NCBI RefSeq assembly: GCF_001896135.2
Contig: NZ_MPOH02000014.1
Span: forward strand, 1 to 64,000
DNA from: Streptomyces phaeoluteigriseus
GTDB taxonomy: Bacteria; Actinomycetota; Actinomycetes; Streptomycetales; Streptomycetaceae
DNA length: 64,000 bases
Reading direction: 5' to 3'
Position 1 is the stretch's first letter, and each line of letters opens with the position of its first letter. This document shows, piece by piece, positions 20,708 to 28,848 of this stretch. Below the pieces are notes generated by a model that was given only the letters and a program-made list of their open reading frames with translations, was not told the origin of the DNA and searched no databases. The position numbers and the translations under genes were made by a program.

Positions 20708-21175
20708 ATGGCCGGCATCGAACTCCTCAGCGGTGCGTTCAACGACCACGCCGTTCCCGCACGCGGGTACGCCTACGAAGGAGACGGCGAATCGCCTCCG
20801 CCGGCATGGAGCGGCATCCCGGACGAGGCGACCGGGCTCGTGCTGTCGTGCGAAGACCCCGACGCGCCGTCGGGCACGTTCGCGCACCGGGTGGTGGTCG
20901 GCATCGATCCCCGGAGCGAGGGCACGGAGGCGGCGGGGGAAGCGGGCAAGAGCCCGCCCGCCGGCACCGAACTCGTCAACGGCCACGGCGAACGGGGCCG
21001 CGGTGGACCACATCCACCGCAGCTCGGCGACGAGGGGCACCGGTACTTCTTACGCCTCTACGCGCTCGGCGAGCCGTGCGTCCTGCCCGAAGCACCCAGC
21101 GCCGACCAGGCCCACCAGGCCGTCGACGACAAGCAACTCGCGAGCGGCACCATCACGGCCCTCCGCCGGCGCTGA
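20708..21175 (+). CDS. PEBP / YbhB-YbcL family protein
   Basis: 155-aa cytosolic protein of the phosphatidylethanolamine-binding (Raf-kinase-inhibitor-like) family. Recognisable blocks are SPPPAWSGIPDEATGLVLSC, EDPDAPSGTF with AHRVV, GGPHPP and HRYFLRLYALGEP, which form the conserved ligand pocket; the end LASGTITALRR fits the family. Length is normal. The molecular role in bacteria is unclear. It stands alone, convergent with the DUF6343 gene. Confidence 0.88.
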   Translation: MAGIELLSGAFNDHAVPARGYAYEGDGESPPPAWSGIPDEATGLVLSCEDPDAPSGTFAHRVVVGIDPRSEGTEAAGEAGKSPPAGTELVNGHGERGRGGPHPPQLGDEGHRYFLRLYALGEPCVLPEAPSADQAHQAVDDKQLASGTITALRRR

Positions 21176-21184
21176 GCGACGAGC

Positions 21185-21225
21185 GGCGCCCACGGCAGGT
21201 GACATGTCCCCTTGCCGTGGGCGCC
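21185..21225. terminator. Bidirectional terminator between convergent genes
   Basis: Perfect 13-bp inverted repeat (arms 21185-21197 and 21213-21225, GGCGCCCACGGCA) with a 15-nt loop, between the stops at 21175 (+) and 21238 (-). Confidence 0.85.
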
Positions 21226-21237
21226 TCGACCCGTCCG

Positions 21238-21564
21238 TCACCATGAGCCCCGCTCACGCCTGAGTCGGCGCACGACGACGAGGAGATCGGCCGCCGCCAG
21301 GCACGCCAGTACCCCGCACACGACGGCGAGGACGATCAGCGGGCCGCGTCCCGGGCTGTCCCCCGGGCCCGAGTCGACGGCCCACACCGCGAAGAGGACC
21401 GCCGACACGACGAAGACCGGCACGAAGACGCCCGAGAGGATCAGCCGCAGTCCGAGCGGGCTCCGTGCGGTGGCCGGTTCGGTGCCGGTCCTCGGGAAGC
21501 GGCGGCCCGAGCGTGCGCGTCGCGCCCGTTGCTCGCCGTGGCGTCCAGGGTTCGAAGCGCCCAT
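21238..21564 (-). CDS. DUF6343-like small membrane protein
   Basis: 108 aa with a basic N-terminal tail, the motif TGTEPATARSPLGLRLILS, and two predicted transmembrane helices (about residues 48-70 and 77-97), ending in a basic RRLRRERG tail. This pattern matches the actinobacterial DUF6343 family of unknown function. ATG 21564 is chosen because GGAGA lies 7 nt upstream; an in-frame ATG at 21579 would leave that site inside the gene. Confidence 0.8.
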   Translation of the reverse strand: MGASNPGRHGEQRARRARSGRRFPRTGTEPATARSPLGLRLILSGVFVPVFVVSAVLFAVWAVDSGPGDSPGRGPLIVLAVVCGVLACLAAADLLVVVRRLRRERGSW

Positions 21565-21601
21565 GACGTGTCTCCGCATTGCTCGGGTCTCGCCGGACCG
21601 G

Positions 21602-22300
21602 TCACGTCTCCTCCCGCGCGGGTTCCGTCCGCACGGCCGTGCGGGACTCCCGCGCGTCGCGCAGTCGGTCGTCGCACCAGCGCCTGGCCGTCTCGGCGAC
21701 GTGTTCCAGGGCGCCGGGTTCTTCGAACAGGTGCGTGGCCTCCGGTACGACGTGCAGGGCGTGCGGGCAGCGCAGCCGCCGGGCCGCTTCCTGGTTCAGC
21801 GCCAGCACGTTGTGGTCCCGCCCGCCGACGAGGAGCAGTACCGGGACCGTCACCTGCTCCAGGGCGTCGCCCGCGAGATCGGGCCGCCCGCCGCGGGACA
21901 CCACGGTCAGTACGCGGTCCGGTCGCTCGGCCGCGGCCACCAGCGCAGCGGCGGCGCCCGTACTGGCACCGAACAGCACGACGGGGAGGCCGCGGGTGTC
22001 GGGCTGGGTGTCCAGCCAGTCGACCGTGGCCACGAGCCGTCGGCCCAGGAGCGCGATGTCGAACCGGTGCTCGGCGGTCAACGCGTCGTGCCGCTCCTCC
22101 CGTTCGCCGAGCAGATCCATCAGCAGCGTGCCCATCCCGGCGGTGCGCAGTTCGGCGGCCACCATCCGGTTGCGCGGACTGTGCCGGGAACTGCCGCTGC
22201 CGTGCGCGAAGAGCACCACGCCCCGCACCGGTGCCGTCACGACCAGGTCACCGGAGAGCGTGACGTCAGCGGTGGGCACCAGAACCATGTCGGAGATCAT
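21602..22300 (-). CDS. Alpha/beta hydrolase (dienelactone hydrolase-like)
   Basis: 232-aa cytosolic hydrolase. The oxyanion region reads VVLFAHGSGSSRHSPRN, the nucleophile elbow VVLFGASTGAAAAL (Ser in GASTG), a candidate acid lies in LLLVGGRDHNV and the His in EATHLFEEPG. Such proteins often neighbour phosphoribosyltransferases in actinobacteria, as here. ATG 22300 is preferred over the longer in-frame start at 22396, which would add a Gly/Arg/Pro-rich tail. Substrate unknown. Confidence 0.85.
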   Translation of the reverse strand: MISDMVLVPTADVTLSGDLVVTAPVRGVVLFAHGSGSSRHSPRNRMVAAELRTAGMGTLLMDLLGEREERHDALTAEHRFDIALLGRRLVATVDWLDTQPDTRGLPVVLFGASTGAAAALVAAAERPDRVLTVVSRGGRPDLAGDALEQVTVPVLLLVGGRDHNVLALNQEAARRLRCPHALHVVPEATHLFEEPGALEHVAETARRWCDDRLRDARESRTAVRTEPAREET

Positions 22301-22414
22301 CGGTATCAGCCTCTTCCCCGTCGGCCGATCGTGCGGATCGCTACGACCCGGATGTCCCCCACCGCGTACCCACCCTGTCGGCGGGAATCCCCTCACGCGT
22401 GCGGCTCGGCTCGG

Positions 22415-23566
22415 TCACCGGTCGGGGGCGTACCGGTAGCGGAGCAGGACGCCGACGCCGTCGGCCGAGGGGACGCGGTCGGGTGGCGGCACGACCAGTT
22501 CGGCCCCGGTGCCGTGGGCGGCGTACAGCAGGGCCGCGTCGGCCGGTTCCTCCCGCGGCGAGGTCACGCCGAACGCCTCCAGGTCCGAGGCGGACAGGGC
22601 GATCTGCGACGGCTCCGAGCCGAGCCACACGCGCGCGGGCAGCCGGGCCCGGCGGGTGAGCAGCAGGGCGCCGGCCCGTCCCCGTCGCAGGGCGGAGACG
22701 GCCGCCGCCAGCCCTTCCGACCTGTGGGGGTGCCGGGCACGCTGGGCCAGGAAGTCCTCCAGTTGCCGCTCGTCCGCCGCGCTCAGACACCCTTCCAGCA
22801 CCCGGCCCACGTGCTCCTCGAGGAAGGCCGCGCCGACGGCCTCGGGGGTGGTGAGGGAGTCGTCGTCCACCACTGTCACCCGGCTGCGCAGATGGGCGGG
22901 GAAGCGGTTGACCAGTACGCCCGACATCCGGACGTCGCCCGGGTGCCGGCACAGCACGATCGACTCGGCGCGGTGCTGCTCGGCGAGGTCGCCCAGCTCC
23001 CGGGCGATCCGCGGGGCGGTGCGCTGCCATGCCTCGGCCGGCACCTGGTGACTCAGCCGTTCGTGGGGCGTGACCCTCCCGGTGGGCCATCGCCCGGCCA
23101 CCGAGACGGCCAGCACATGGTCGCCGGGGACGTCGTTCTGGTCCGCCGCACCTTCCGCACCCGCCGCGGCCCAGGGCCGCTCGCCCGAGCGGGTGAGGGC
23201 GACGGCCAGGTACGGGATGTCGGGGGTGCGCTGTACGGCGAGGGGCTCCACGTCGGGCAGGCCGTCGAGCCGGGCCGTGTCCCGCGTGGGCGGCTCGGGC
23301 AGCTCCGCCACGAGGACCAGGTGTCCGTGCGCGGCGAAGAGTGCCTGCCCGTGGCGGCCGGGCAGAGCGCGGTCCGTCCCCACGGCCCCGGCCAGGGCGG
23401 TGACGGTGGCGGGGTCTGCTCCCTGGTGGAGCAGGGCATCGGTCTGATGCCGCCGGCGACGGTCGATCGCCGCGTCGGGATCGTCGGTGTCCCGGGAGGT
23501 GTCGACATAGACGCTGGCCCAGGGGCCGGGTTCGAGGAAGAGGGGATCGAGAAAGGAGAGCTTCAT
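22415..23566 (-). CDS. Rv2629-like baeRF (archaeo-eukaryotic release-factor-like) protein
   Basis: 383 aa. The N-terminus FLDPLFLEPGPWASVYVDTS and the DPATVTALAG region match the bacterial eRF1-like (baeRF, Vms1-like) family typified by Mycobacterium tuberculosis Rv2629, a dormancy-regulon protein thought to act on ribosomes. The C-terminal domain (FLAQRARHPHRSEGLAAAV...VLLRYRYAPDR) follows the family layout. AGGAG precedes ATG 23566. It is followed by the alpha/beta hydrolase and is divergent from the phosphoribosyltransferase, a stress or dormancy-like grouping. Confidence 0.85.
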   Translation of the reverse strand: MKLSFLDPLFLEPGPWASVYVDTSRDTDDPDAAIDRRRRHQTDALLHQGADPATVTALAGAVGTDRALPGRHGQALFAAHGHLVLVAELPEPPTRDTARLDGLPDVEPLAVQRTPDIPYLAVALTRSGERPWAAAGAEGAADQNDVPGDHVLAVSVAGRWPTGRVTPHERLSHQVPAEAWQRTAPRIARELGDLAEQHRAESIVLCRHPGDVRMSGVLVNRFPAHLRSRVTVVDDDSLTTPEAVGAAFLEEHVGRVLEGCLSAADERQLEDFLAQRARHPHRSEGLAAAVSALRRGRAGALLLTRRARLPARVWLGSEPSQIALSASDLEAFGVTSPREEPADAALLYAAHGTGAELVVPPPDRVPSADGVGVLLRYRYAPDR

Positions 23567-23959
23567 CGCGCTGCTCCTGGGCGAGGTCCGTGGTGGCCGT
23601 CGCGGTGAGGTCCCGCGACGTCCCGTACGGGCACGCCGGCCCGCGACGTGCCGCACAGACACGGGTACCCCGAGCGACGTACGGATCGTCGCCGTTTGGG
23701 CGCCGACCGGGAGGAAACCCCGGAACAGGAGAGATGACGAGCACGCGCACGCCCGTGCGCACGCGGAGCGGTGCGCGGCAGGCCAGTTGCCGCCCGCCGG
23801 TACCCCGGGTATCGAGGGTGCGCATCGGCTCCGGCCCGGTGAGGCCGCGGCAGCGTCGGGGCCGGCTCCCCTGCTCCCTCGGCCGCGGAGGTGACGCAGT
23901 CGTAGGGGCAGAGGGACGGACCCGAACGGACCGGATCCGCGGAAGGCAGGTAGCAGGTC
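23567..23959. other. Divergent intergenic region between baeRF and phosphoribosyltransferase genes
   Basis: 393 bp expected to carry both promoters. I see several short GC-rich inverted repeats (for example around 23745-23765) but no clear hypoxia (DosR-type) box; TTTGGGCGCC near 23694 is only a half-match. Confidence 0.6.
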
Positions 23960-24622
23960 ATGCGATTCCAGGACCGTCGACAGGCCGGACAGCGACTCGC
24001 CGCCCGGCTGCGGGAGTGGTCGGCCGGCGGTGCTCTCGTCGATCCCCTCGTCCTGGCCCTCCCCCGCGGAGGCGTCCCGGTGGCCGCCGAGGTCGCCCGG
24101 GCTCTCGGGGCGCCGCTCGACGTCCTCGTGGCCCGGAAGATCTGTGTCCCCGGGCATCCGGAGACCGGCATCGGCGCGATCGTCGGTGATGATCCGCCCC
24201 TGTTCGACCTGCGCGCGGTGGAGATGCTGGGCCTGAGCGAGGACCAGCTCGGCGCGGACGTGGCCCGCGAACGCACCGAACTGCGCCGCCGGGAACGGCT
24301 GTACCGCGGAGACCGGTCCGCCCCGCGCATCGAGGGCAGGACCGTCATCGTCGTCGACGACGGGCTCGCGACCGGCGCCACGGCGCGTGCGGCTCTGCGC
24401 CACCTGCGCCGGCGGGGGCCCGCGCGGCTGATCCTCGCCGTCCCGGTCGGCGCGCCCGAGTCGGCGGCCGAGATGCGCTCGGAGGCCGACGACGTCATCT
24501 GCCTCCACCAGCCACCGGATTTCCGGGCGGTCGGCCTGTGGTACGCCGATTTCGACCAGGTCGGCGACGAGGAGGTCGTCCGCACCCTGCACGGACACAG
24601 CGCCGCCGCGGGCAGGGGCTGA
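23960..24622 (+). CDS. Phosphoribosyltransferase-domain protein
   Basis: 220-aa cytosolic type I phosphoribosyltransferase fold protein. The PRPP-binding motif VIVVDDGLATGATARAA lies near residues 132-148, with PRGGVPVAAEVA near 36-47 and the flexible region after IGAIVGDD. Purine or pyrimidine partner specificity cannot be read. Family members are often fused or linked to an alpha/beta hydrolase, which is encoded about 1.7 kb away on the opposite strand. Confidence 0.88.
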   Translation: MRFQDRRQAGQRLAARLREWSAGGALVDPLVLALPRGGVPVAAEVARALGAPLDVLVARKICVPGHPETGIGAIVGDDPPLFDLRAVEMLGLSEDQLGADVARERTELRRRERLYRGDRSAPRIEGRTVIVVDDGLATGATARAALRHLRRRGPARLILAVPVGAPESAAEMRSEADDVICLHQPPDFRAVGLWYADFDQVGDEEVVRTLHGHSAAAGRG

Positions 24623-24641
24623 GCGAAAGGAGCCCGGGTCG

Positions 24642-24950
24642 ATGGAGCGCGGAAAGACGGACGACGGCGAGGCGCAGCGACGCCGGCCGGACCAGGCCCG
24701 GTCCTTCATGGGCCGTGGGCCGTTCACCGAGGCCCATGAGCTGGTCTTCCAGGTGTTGACCCGCCTGCAGCGGGAACACCGGGGCGGGGCCGCGCACCTG
24801 GAGGAGGTGGCGAGCGCCTCGGGCCTGCCTCCCGAGGAGACCTCCGAACTGCTGCACGACCTGGTGACGGTCCACGGCCTCGCCACCGAACTGGCCGGCT
24901 CCGACTCGCCGGACATGGGCCCCCGGTTCGAGGTGAAGCCGCGGATGTGA
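24642..24950 (+). CDS. Small hypothetical protein, possibly winged-helix-like
   Basis: 102 aa, starting 19 bp after the phosphoribosyltransferase stop with AAAGGAG upstream, so probably co-transcribed. After a charged, disordered N-terminus (to about residue 25) it has predicted helices (TEAHELVFQVLTRLQREH, HLEEVASASGLPPEETSELL, DLVTVHGLA) that resemble a small helix-turn-helix fold. No family was recognised. Confidence 0.7.
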   Translation: MERGKTDDGEAQRRRPDQARSFMGRGPFTEAHELVFQVLTRLQREHRGGAAHLEEVASASGLPPEETSELLHDLVTVHGLATELAGSDSPDMGPRFEVKPRM

Positions 24951-25520
24951 CGCCGAATGGTGGCTCGGGAGCGTGTGAGGCCACCGCCAGGTCGACACCC
25001 TCGACGGCACGGGCGCCCGCCGCTCCGTCAACCGGCACGACGTCCCGCGCCTGGCCAAGGGCAACAGCCGCGGCTGTTTCGCTCTCGGGCGACCTCAACA
25101 CGGTGACGGTGACGGGAAGTTCGTCCACCGCCCTCGTCGACCACCTGACCGTCACCCTCACCCGAGGGCACGCACAAGACGCGTACGTACAAGGCGGACG
25201 AGGCCGACGAGGCCGACGAGGCCGACGAGGCCGACGAGGCGGACGAGGCGGACGAGGCCAAGCCGGCAGGCACGGCCGCGCCGCCCTGCTCCCTCGGCCA
25301 CCGCCGGCACGGCGATCACCGGCATCGGCGGCGAGGCACGGCTACGGCAACACCGCCACGTTGACATCACCGCCGACCGGACCGGCCTGTCCGCGCTGCG
25401 CGTCCGGTGCGCCGACGCCGGGCAGGCCGGGACCACCCACTGCCTCCCCGGCCCGGCCGGGAGACGCTGAGGTAGGTGACCACGGCGGTCGTCGGCGATG
25501 CGACGCGCACGGCCGGCGTC
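24951..25520 (+). other. Degraded coding-like region
   Basis: About 570 bp with patches of coding-like sequence in changing frames, for example VNRHDVPRLAKGNSRGC (about 25026-25075), SGDLNTVTVTGSSSTALVDHL (about 25085-25150) and VDITADRTGLSALRVRC (about 25360-25410), split by the 9-bp repeat. No intact start-to-stop reading is convincing, so it may be a decayed secreted-protein gene. Confidence 0.4.
25196..25262 (+). repeat. 9-bp minisatellite (GACGAGGCC/G)
   Basis: Seven tandem copies of GACGAGGCC or GACGAGGCG; in one frame they encode Ala-Asp-Glu repeats, suggesting an acidic linker in a former gene. Confidence 0.88.
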
Positions 25521-27023
25521 TCACCCCTGCGAGGCCGGGCCGAACCAGGTGGTCAGGGCGGTCCGGAGGGTGGCGGTGTCGGGCGCGCCACCCGCGGCGG
25601 CCGCCCAGGCGACGTGGCCGTCGGGGCGAATGAGGAGCGCGGCGGGAGCGGGGATGTCACCGCCGGCCGGGACGGGCCAGTGGTCGTCCTCGCTCCGAGC
25701 CTCGACCAGGTCGACGCGGTCGGTCCAGCCCTCGACGGCCGTCGCCACCTCGGTGCTGCCGCGCAGGTCGAGCAGTACGGGGCGGGCGGTGTGCAGCAGT
25801 TCGTGGACGCCGGTGGTGCCGTCCGGCGTCTTGAGGTCGGCGTCCGGGACCCGGCGGCCCGCCAGTGGGTGGTCGCAGCCGACCGGGTACCTGATGTCCA
25901 GTGCGGTGAGCATGCCGCGCAGGTACCGGTTGACGTCGTCGAAGACGATGAGGGAGCCGACCACGTCGCGCAGCGCGTCCATCTGGACACCGGGGCGGGC
26001 CAGGGCCGCCTGAGCCCGGGTGTTGTGCAGGACGCGCTCCCCGACGGGGTGGCGCTCGGCGTGGTAGGTGTCCAGCAAGCTCTCCGGCGCCCGGCCGCGC
26101 ACCACCGAGGCGAGCTTCCAGCCGAGGTTGACCGCGTCCTGCACTCCCAGGTTCAGGCCCTGCCCGCCGGCCGGGAAGTGGATGTGCGCCGCGTCGCCCG
26201 CGAGCAGCACCCGGCCGTCCCGGTACTGGGCTGCCTGCCGTGCGGCATCGCCGAACCGGGAGATCCACCGGGGGTTGCGCATGCCGAAGTCGGTGCCGGC
26301 GAGCCTCACCAGGGACTCCCGGAGCTGCTCGAACGTCGCGGGCTCGTCGCGGTCCGCGACACGGTCGTACTCGGATGTGATCACCCGGTGCCAGCCCGCT
26401 TCGAAGGCGATCGCCGAGAAGTCGCCGCCCTGACAGCGTCGTGCCCAGACGTACTCCTCGGGCAGGTCGGGCAGTTCGACGTCGCCGATCAGGGCGGTCA
26501 TCGTCGCCGGCGTGCCGGGGAAGTCGATGCCCGACAGTTTGCGCACCGTGCTGCGCCCGCCGTCGCAGCCCACGAGGTAGCGGGCGCGCAGCTGGGCGGG
26601 CGCCGCGTCCGCCGTACCCAACTCGACCTCCACACCGGCCTCGTCCTGACGGATCCCGCTCACCCCGGACGACCAGCGCACCCGCACGCCCAGCTCGGCG
26701 GCCCACTCCTCCAGCAGCCGCTCGATGGCGGACTGCAGGATCATCAGCGGGTAGGGGTGCCTGGACTCGGACTCGTCGAAGTCCAGCCAGAGCCCGGAGA
26801 AGTGGCCCACCGGCTGCGGTTCGCCGACCGCCAGGAAGCGGTCCAGGACCCCGCGCTGGTCCAGTACCTCCAGGGTGCGCGAGTGCATCCCGCCGGCTCG
26901 CGACTCCCCCGTCCGCTCCGCGAGCCGTTCGACCACCATCACGTCGGCGCCCGCCAGCCGCAGTTCGCAGGCGAGCATCAGGCCCGTCGGCCCGGCGCCC
27001 GCGATCACCACGTCCGTGTCCAT
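25521..27023 (-). CDS. FAD-dependent aromatic-type monooxygenase
   Basis: 500-aa class A flavoprotein monooxygenase (rifampicin monooxygenase/polyketide hydroxylase type). Motifs: GAGPTG dinucleotide fold near residue 9, DG motif GCDGGRSTVRK near 155-165, and GD motif VLLAGDAAHIHFPAGGQGLN near 275-295, with a C-terminal thioredoxin-like domain. ATG 27023 follows GGGAGA; the upstream in-frame ATG at 27083 would add a non-conserved tail. Its promoter shares the architecture of the NRPS promoter at 43.5 kb, so I infer it tailors the product of that cluster or confers resistance. Substrate unknown. Confidence 0.9.
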   Translation of the reverse strand: MDTDVVIAGAGPTGLMLACELRLAGADVMVVERLAERTGESRAGGMHSRTLEVLDQRGVLDRFLAVGEPQPVGHFSGLWLDFDESESRHPYPLMILQSAIERLLEEWAAELGVRVRWSSGVSGIRQDEAGVEVELGTADAAPAQLRARYLVGCDGGRSTVRKLSGIDFPGTPATMTALIGDVELPDLPEEYVWARRCQGGDFSAIAFEAGWHRVITSEYDRVADRDEPATFEQLRESLVRLAGTDFGMRNPRWISRFGDAARQAAQYRDGRVLLAGDAAHIHFPAGGQGLNLGVQDAVNLGWKLASVVRGRAPESLLDTYHAERHPVGERVLHNTRAQAALARPGVQMDALRDVVGSLIVFDDVNRYLRGMLTALDIRYPVGCDHPLAGRRVPDADLKTPDGTTGVHELLHTARPVLLDLRGSTEVATAVEGWTDRVDLVEARSEDDHWPVPAGGDIPAPAALLIRPDGHVAWAAAAGGAPDTATLRTALTTWFGPASQG

Positions 27024-27112
27024 GCCGGTGTCTCCCACGTCGGATTCCCCCGCTCCCCTGCGCGTCGAACGCCGTTGCGTCACTGCGTCGCATCGCGTCG
27101 CGGCCCACTTCC

Positions 27113-27141
27113 ACGTTCACGGAAGTGGATCAGCCGGTCAA
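27113..27141 (-). promoter_or_regulatory. Predicted promoter of the flavin monooxygenase
   Basis: Minus strand: TTGACC (27141-27136), 17-nt spacer, GAACGT (27118-27113). An 8-bp inverted repeat CCACTTCC...GGAAGTGG (27105-27128) overlaps the -10 region. The same layout, at matching distance from an upstream palindrome, precedes the NRPS gene. Confidence 0.6.
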
Positions 27142-27186
27142 GACGACACCGGTGCCGGGACGACGGGGCCGCTGTCGCACCCGCCC

Positions 27187-27202
27187 GTCCCGCCGGCGGG
27201 AC
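27187..27202. promoter_or_regulatory. Cluster palindrome, site 1 (LmbU-box candidate)
   Basis: Perfect 16-bp palindrome GTCCCGCCGGCGGGAC between the divergent monooxygenase and serine-hydrolase-like genes. It contains CGCCGGCG, which I recall as the reported LmbU core site. It ends 45 nt before the monooxygenase -35. Confidence 0.75.
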
Positions 27203-27314
27203 AGTCCGCGAGACGCAGGCTCCCCCTGCCGGCGACACGAGTGATCTACGCTGCCGCCGCCGGACCCACCAGTGCGGCACGCAGCCGAGTTCGGACGACT
27301 CCCAGGAGCGCGGA

Positions 27315-28490
27315 ATGACGACACGGAAGAGTGCGAGAACCGGCCTGGTCGGTCTGGCGACGGTCGCGATGGCGGCCACCGCCTTCACGGCTCCCGCCCA
27401 GGCGTCGCGGGACAACACTCCCGCGGCAGCCGACCACCGGGCGACCCAGCGCGCGATGGACGCGGCCGTGCGGGCCGGTGTCCCCGGCATCACCGCCCAG
27501 GTCCGGGACGGCGACGGAGTCTGGAAGTCCGCATCGGGCGTGGGCAACCTGGAGACGGGGGCGCCGCGAGGCAAGAACGACCGGTTCCGCGTCGGCAGCA
27601 TCACCAACACGTTCGTGGCGACCGTCCTGCTCCAGATGGAGGCGGAGAAGCGACTCAGTCTCGACGACACCGTGGACAGACATCTGCCCGGCCTGGTGAG
27701 AGGCAACGGCAACGACGGCAACCGGATGACTGTACGGCAGCTCCTCAACCACACCACCGGCCTGTACGACTACCTCGCCGACGCGGTGTACATCGAGACG
27801 TACATGGCGGGCGACGGCTACCTCCAGCACCGGTACGACACCCTGACGCCCGAGAAGCGCCTGACGGTGGCCCTCTCCCACGAGCCGCTGTTCGAGCCCG
27901 GTGCCAGGCACTGGTTCTCCCACACCAACGACATCCTGGCCGCGCTGATCATCGAGAGGATCGGTGGCAAGTCGTACGAGGACGAGGTGCGCGACCGCAT
28001 CATCGAGCCCCTGGGGCTCAAGGCGACGTCCCACCCCGGCACCAGCGTCCACCTCCCTCGGCCGAGCGGCCGCGGCTACGCCAGACTGTTCCCGTCGGCA
28101 CCGGACCGGATCGACGATGTCACCGAGATGAACGGGTCGCAGGGCTGGGGCGACGGCGACATGATCTCCAGCGCGGATGATCTGAACCGGTTCTACCGGG
28201 CCCTGCTGCGAGGGAAGTTGCTGCCACCACGGCAGCTGAAGGCGATGACGACGACCGTCGACAACCCCGATTTCCCGGGCTCGGCCTACGGGCTCGGCAT
28301 CGAACGGTTCACGACGAGCTGCGGCACCACCTTCTGGTACCACGACGGCGGCATGCTGGGGTGGCTCACCTTGGCCGCCACCACCGAGGACGGCCGCCAC
28401 CAGATCACGTTCAACTACAACAGCAGCTGGGGAGCGGAGACCGTCCTTCCCATCCTGAACGCCGAGTACTGCGACACGCCTTCCCTCTGA
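27315..28490 (+). CDS. Secreted beta-lactamase/DD-peptidase-fold protein lacking catalytic residues
   Basis: 391 aa with a Sec signal (RKSARTGLVGL...AFTAPAQA, cut near residue 30) and a class C/R61 DD-peptidase fold. Family landmarks are present but altered: the S-x-x-K motif is Ser95-Ile-Thr-Asn98 (Lys replaced by Asn), the Y-x-N motif is Phe201-Ser-His203, and the H-T-G motif is His343-Asp-Gly. The general-base Lys and Tyr are thus both missing, so normal acyl-enzyme chemistry is unlikely. It could be a binding or immunity protein, or use a changed mechanism. AGGAG precedes ATG 27315. It is divergent from the monooxygenase and ends in a terminator. Confidence 0.88.
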   Translation: MTTRKSARTGLVGLATVAMAATAFTAPAQASRDNTPAAADHRATQRAMDAAVRAGVPGITAQVRDGDGVWKSASGVGNLETGAPRGKNDRFRVGSITNTFVATVLLQMEAEKRLSLDDTVDRHLPGLVRGNGNDGNRMTVRQLLNHTTGLYDYLADAVYIETYMAGDGYLQHRYDTLTPEKRLTVALSHEPLFEPGARHWFSHTNDILAALIIERIGGKSYEDEVRDRIIEPLGLKATSHPGTSVHLPRPSGRGYARLFPSAPDRIDDVTEMNGSQGWGDGDMISSADDLNRFYRALLRGKLLPPRQLKAMTTTVDNPDFPGSAYGLGIERFTTSCGTTFWYHDGGMLGWLTLAATTEDGRHQITFNYNSSWGAETVLPILNAEYCDTPSL

Positions 28491-28537
28491 CGCTGGGGCA
28501 GGCATCGAAGACGCCCCCGCCTCGACACCAGGACGCC

Positions 28538-28560
28538 GGCCCGCACCCCCCGTGCGGGCC
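28538..28560 (+). terminator. Terminator after the serine-hydrolase-like gene
   Basis: Perfect 9-bp stem GGCCCGCAC/GTGCGGGCC with a five-C loop, 48 bp after the stop. Confidence 0.8.
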
Positions 28561-28716
28561 TCGGCGCTCCGTCTCCCCATAACGCCTGGCACGCATTTCG
28601 AAATCCAGCGGATCAGCACCGCCACACCCGCCGGCCCAACAGCCGACAGGAGTCGAACAATTCCGTCGACCGGGTTTGCAGGACTTCCCCCGAGGGGCAC
28701 CTCACCACAACGGGAT

Positions 28717-28732
28717 GTCCCGCCGACAGGAC
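28717..28732. promoter_or_regulatory. Cluster palindrome, site 2
   Basis: GTCCCGCCGACAGGAC, an imperfect copy of the cluster palindrome, flanked by T and A that extend the symmetry. It lies 116 bp upstream of the KtzT-like gene, in its only plausible promoter region. Confidence 0.65.
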
Positions 28733-28848
28733 AGCAATGCGGAATGCGTCGGCGCTTTGGCATTACATGTGATGTGCGGCTAGCCTTCGACGACTTGGCC
28801 CCGCGCTCTGTCCACTGACCACTGACCACTGAGGGGTGTGATTTCCGG

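Noticed and set aside
23685..23720. Possible DosR box (TTTGGGCGCC)
   Set aside because: Only one half matches and the partner half is absent, so it is not supported.
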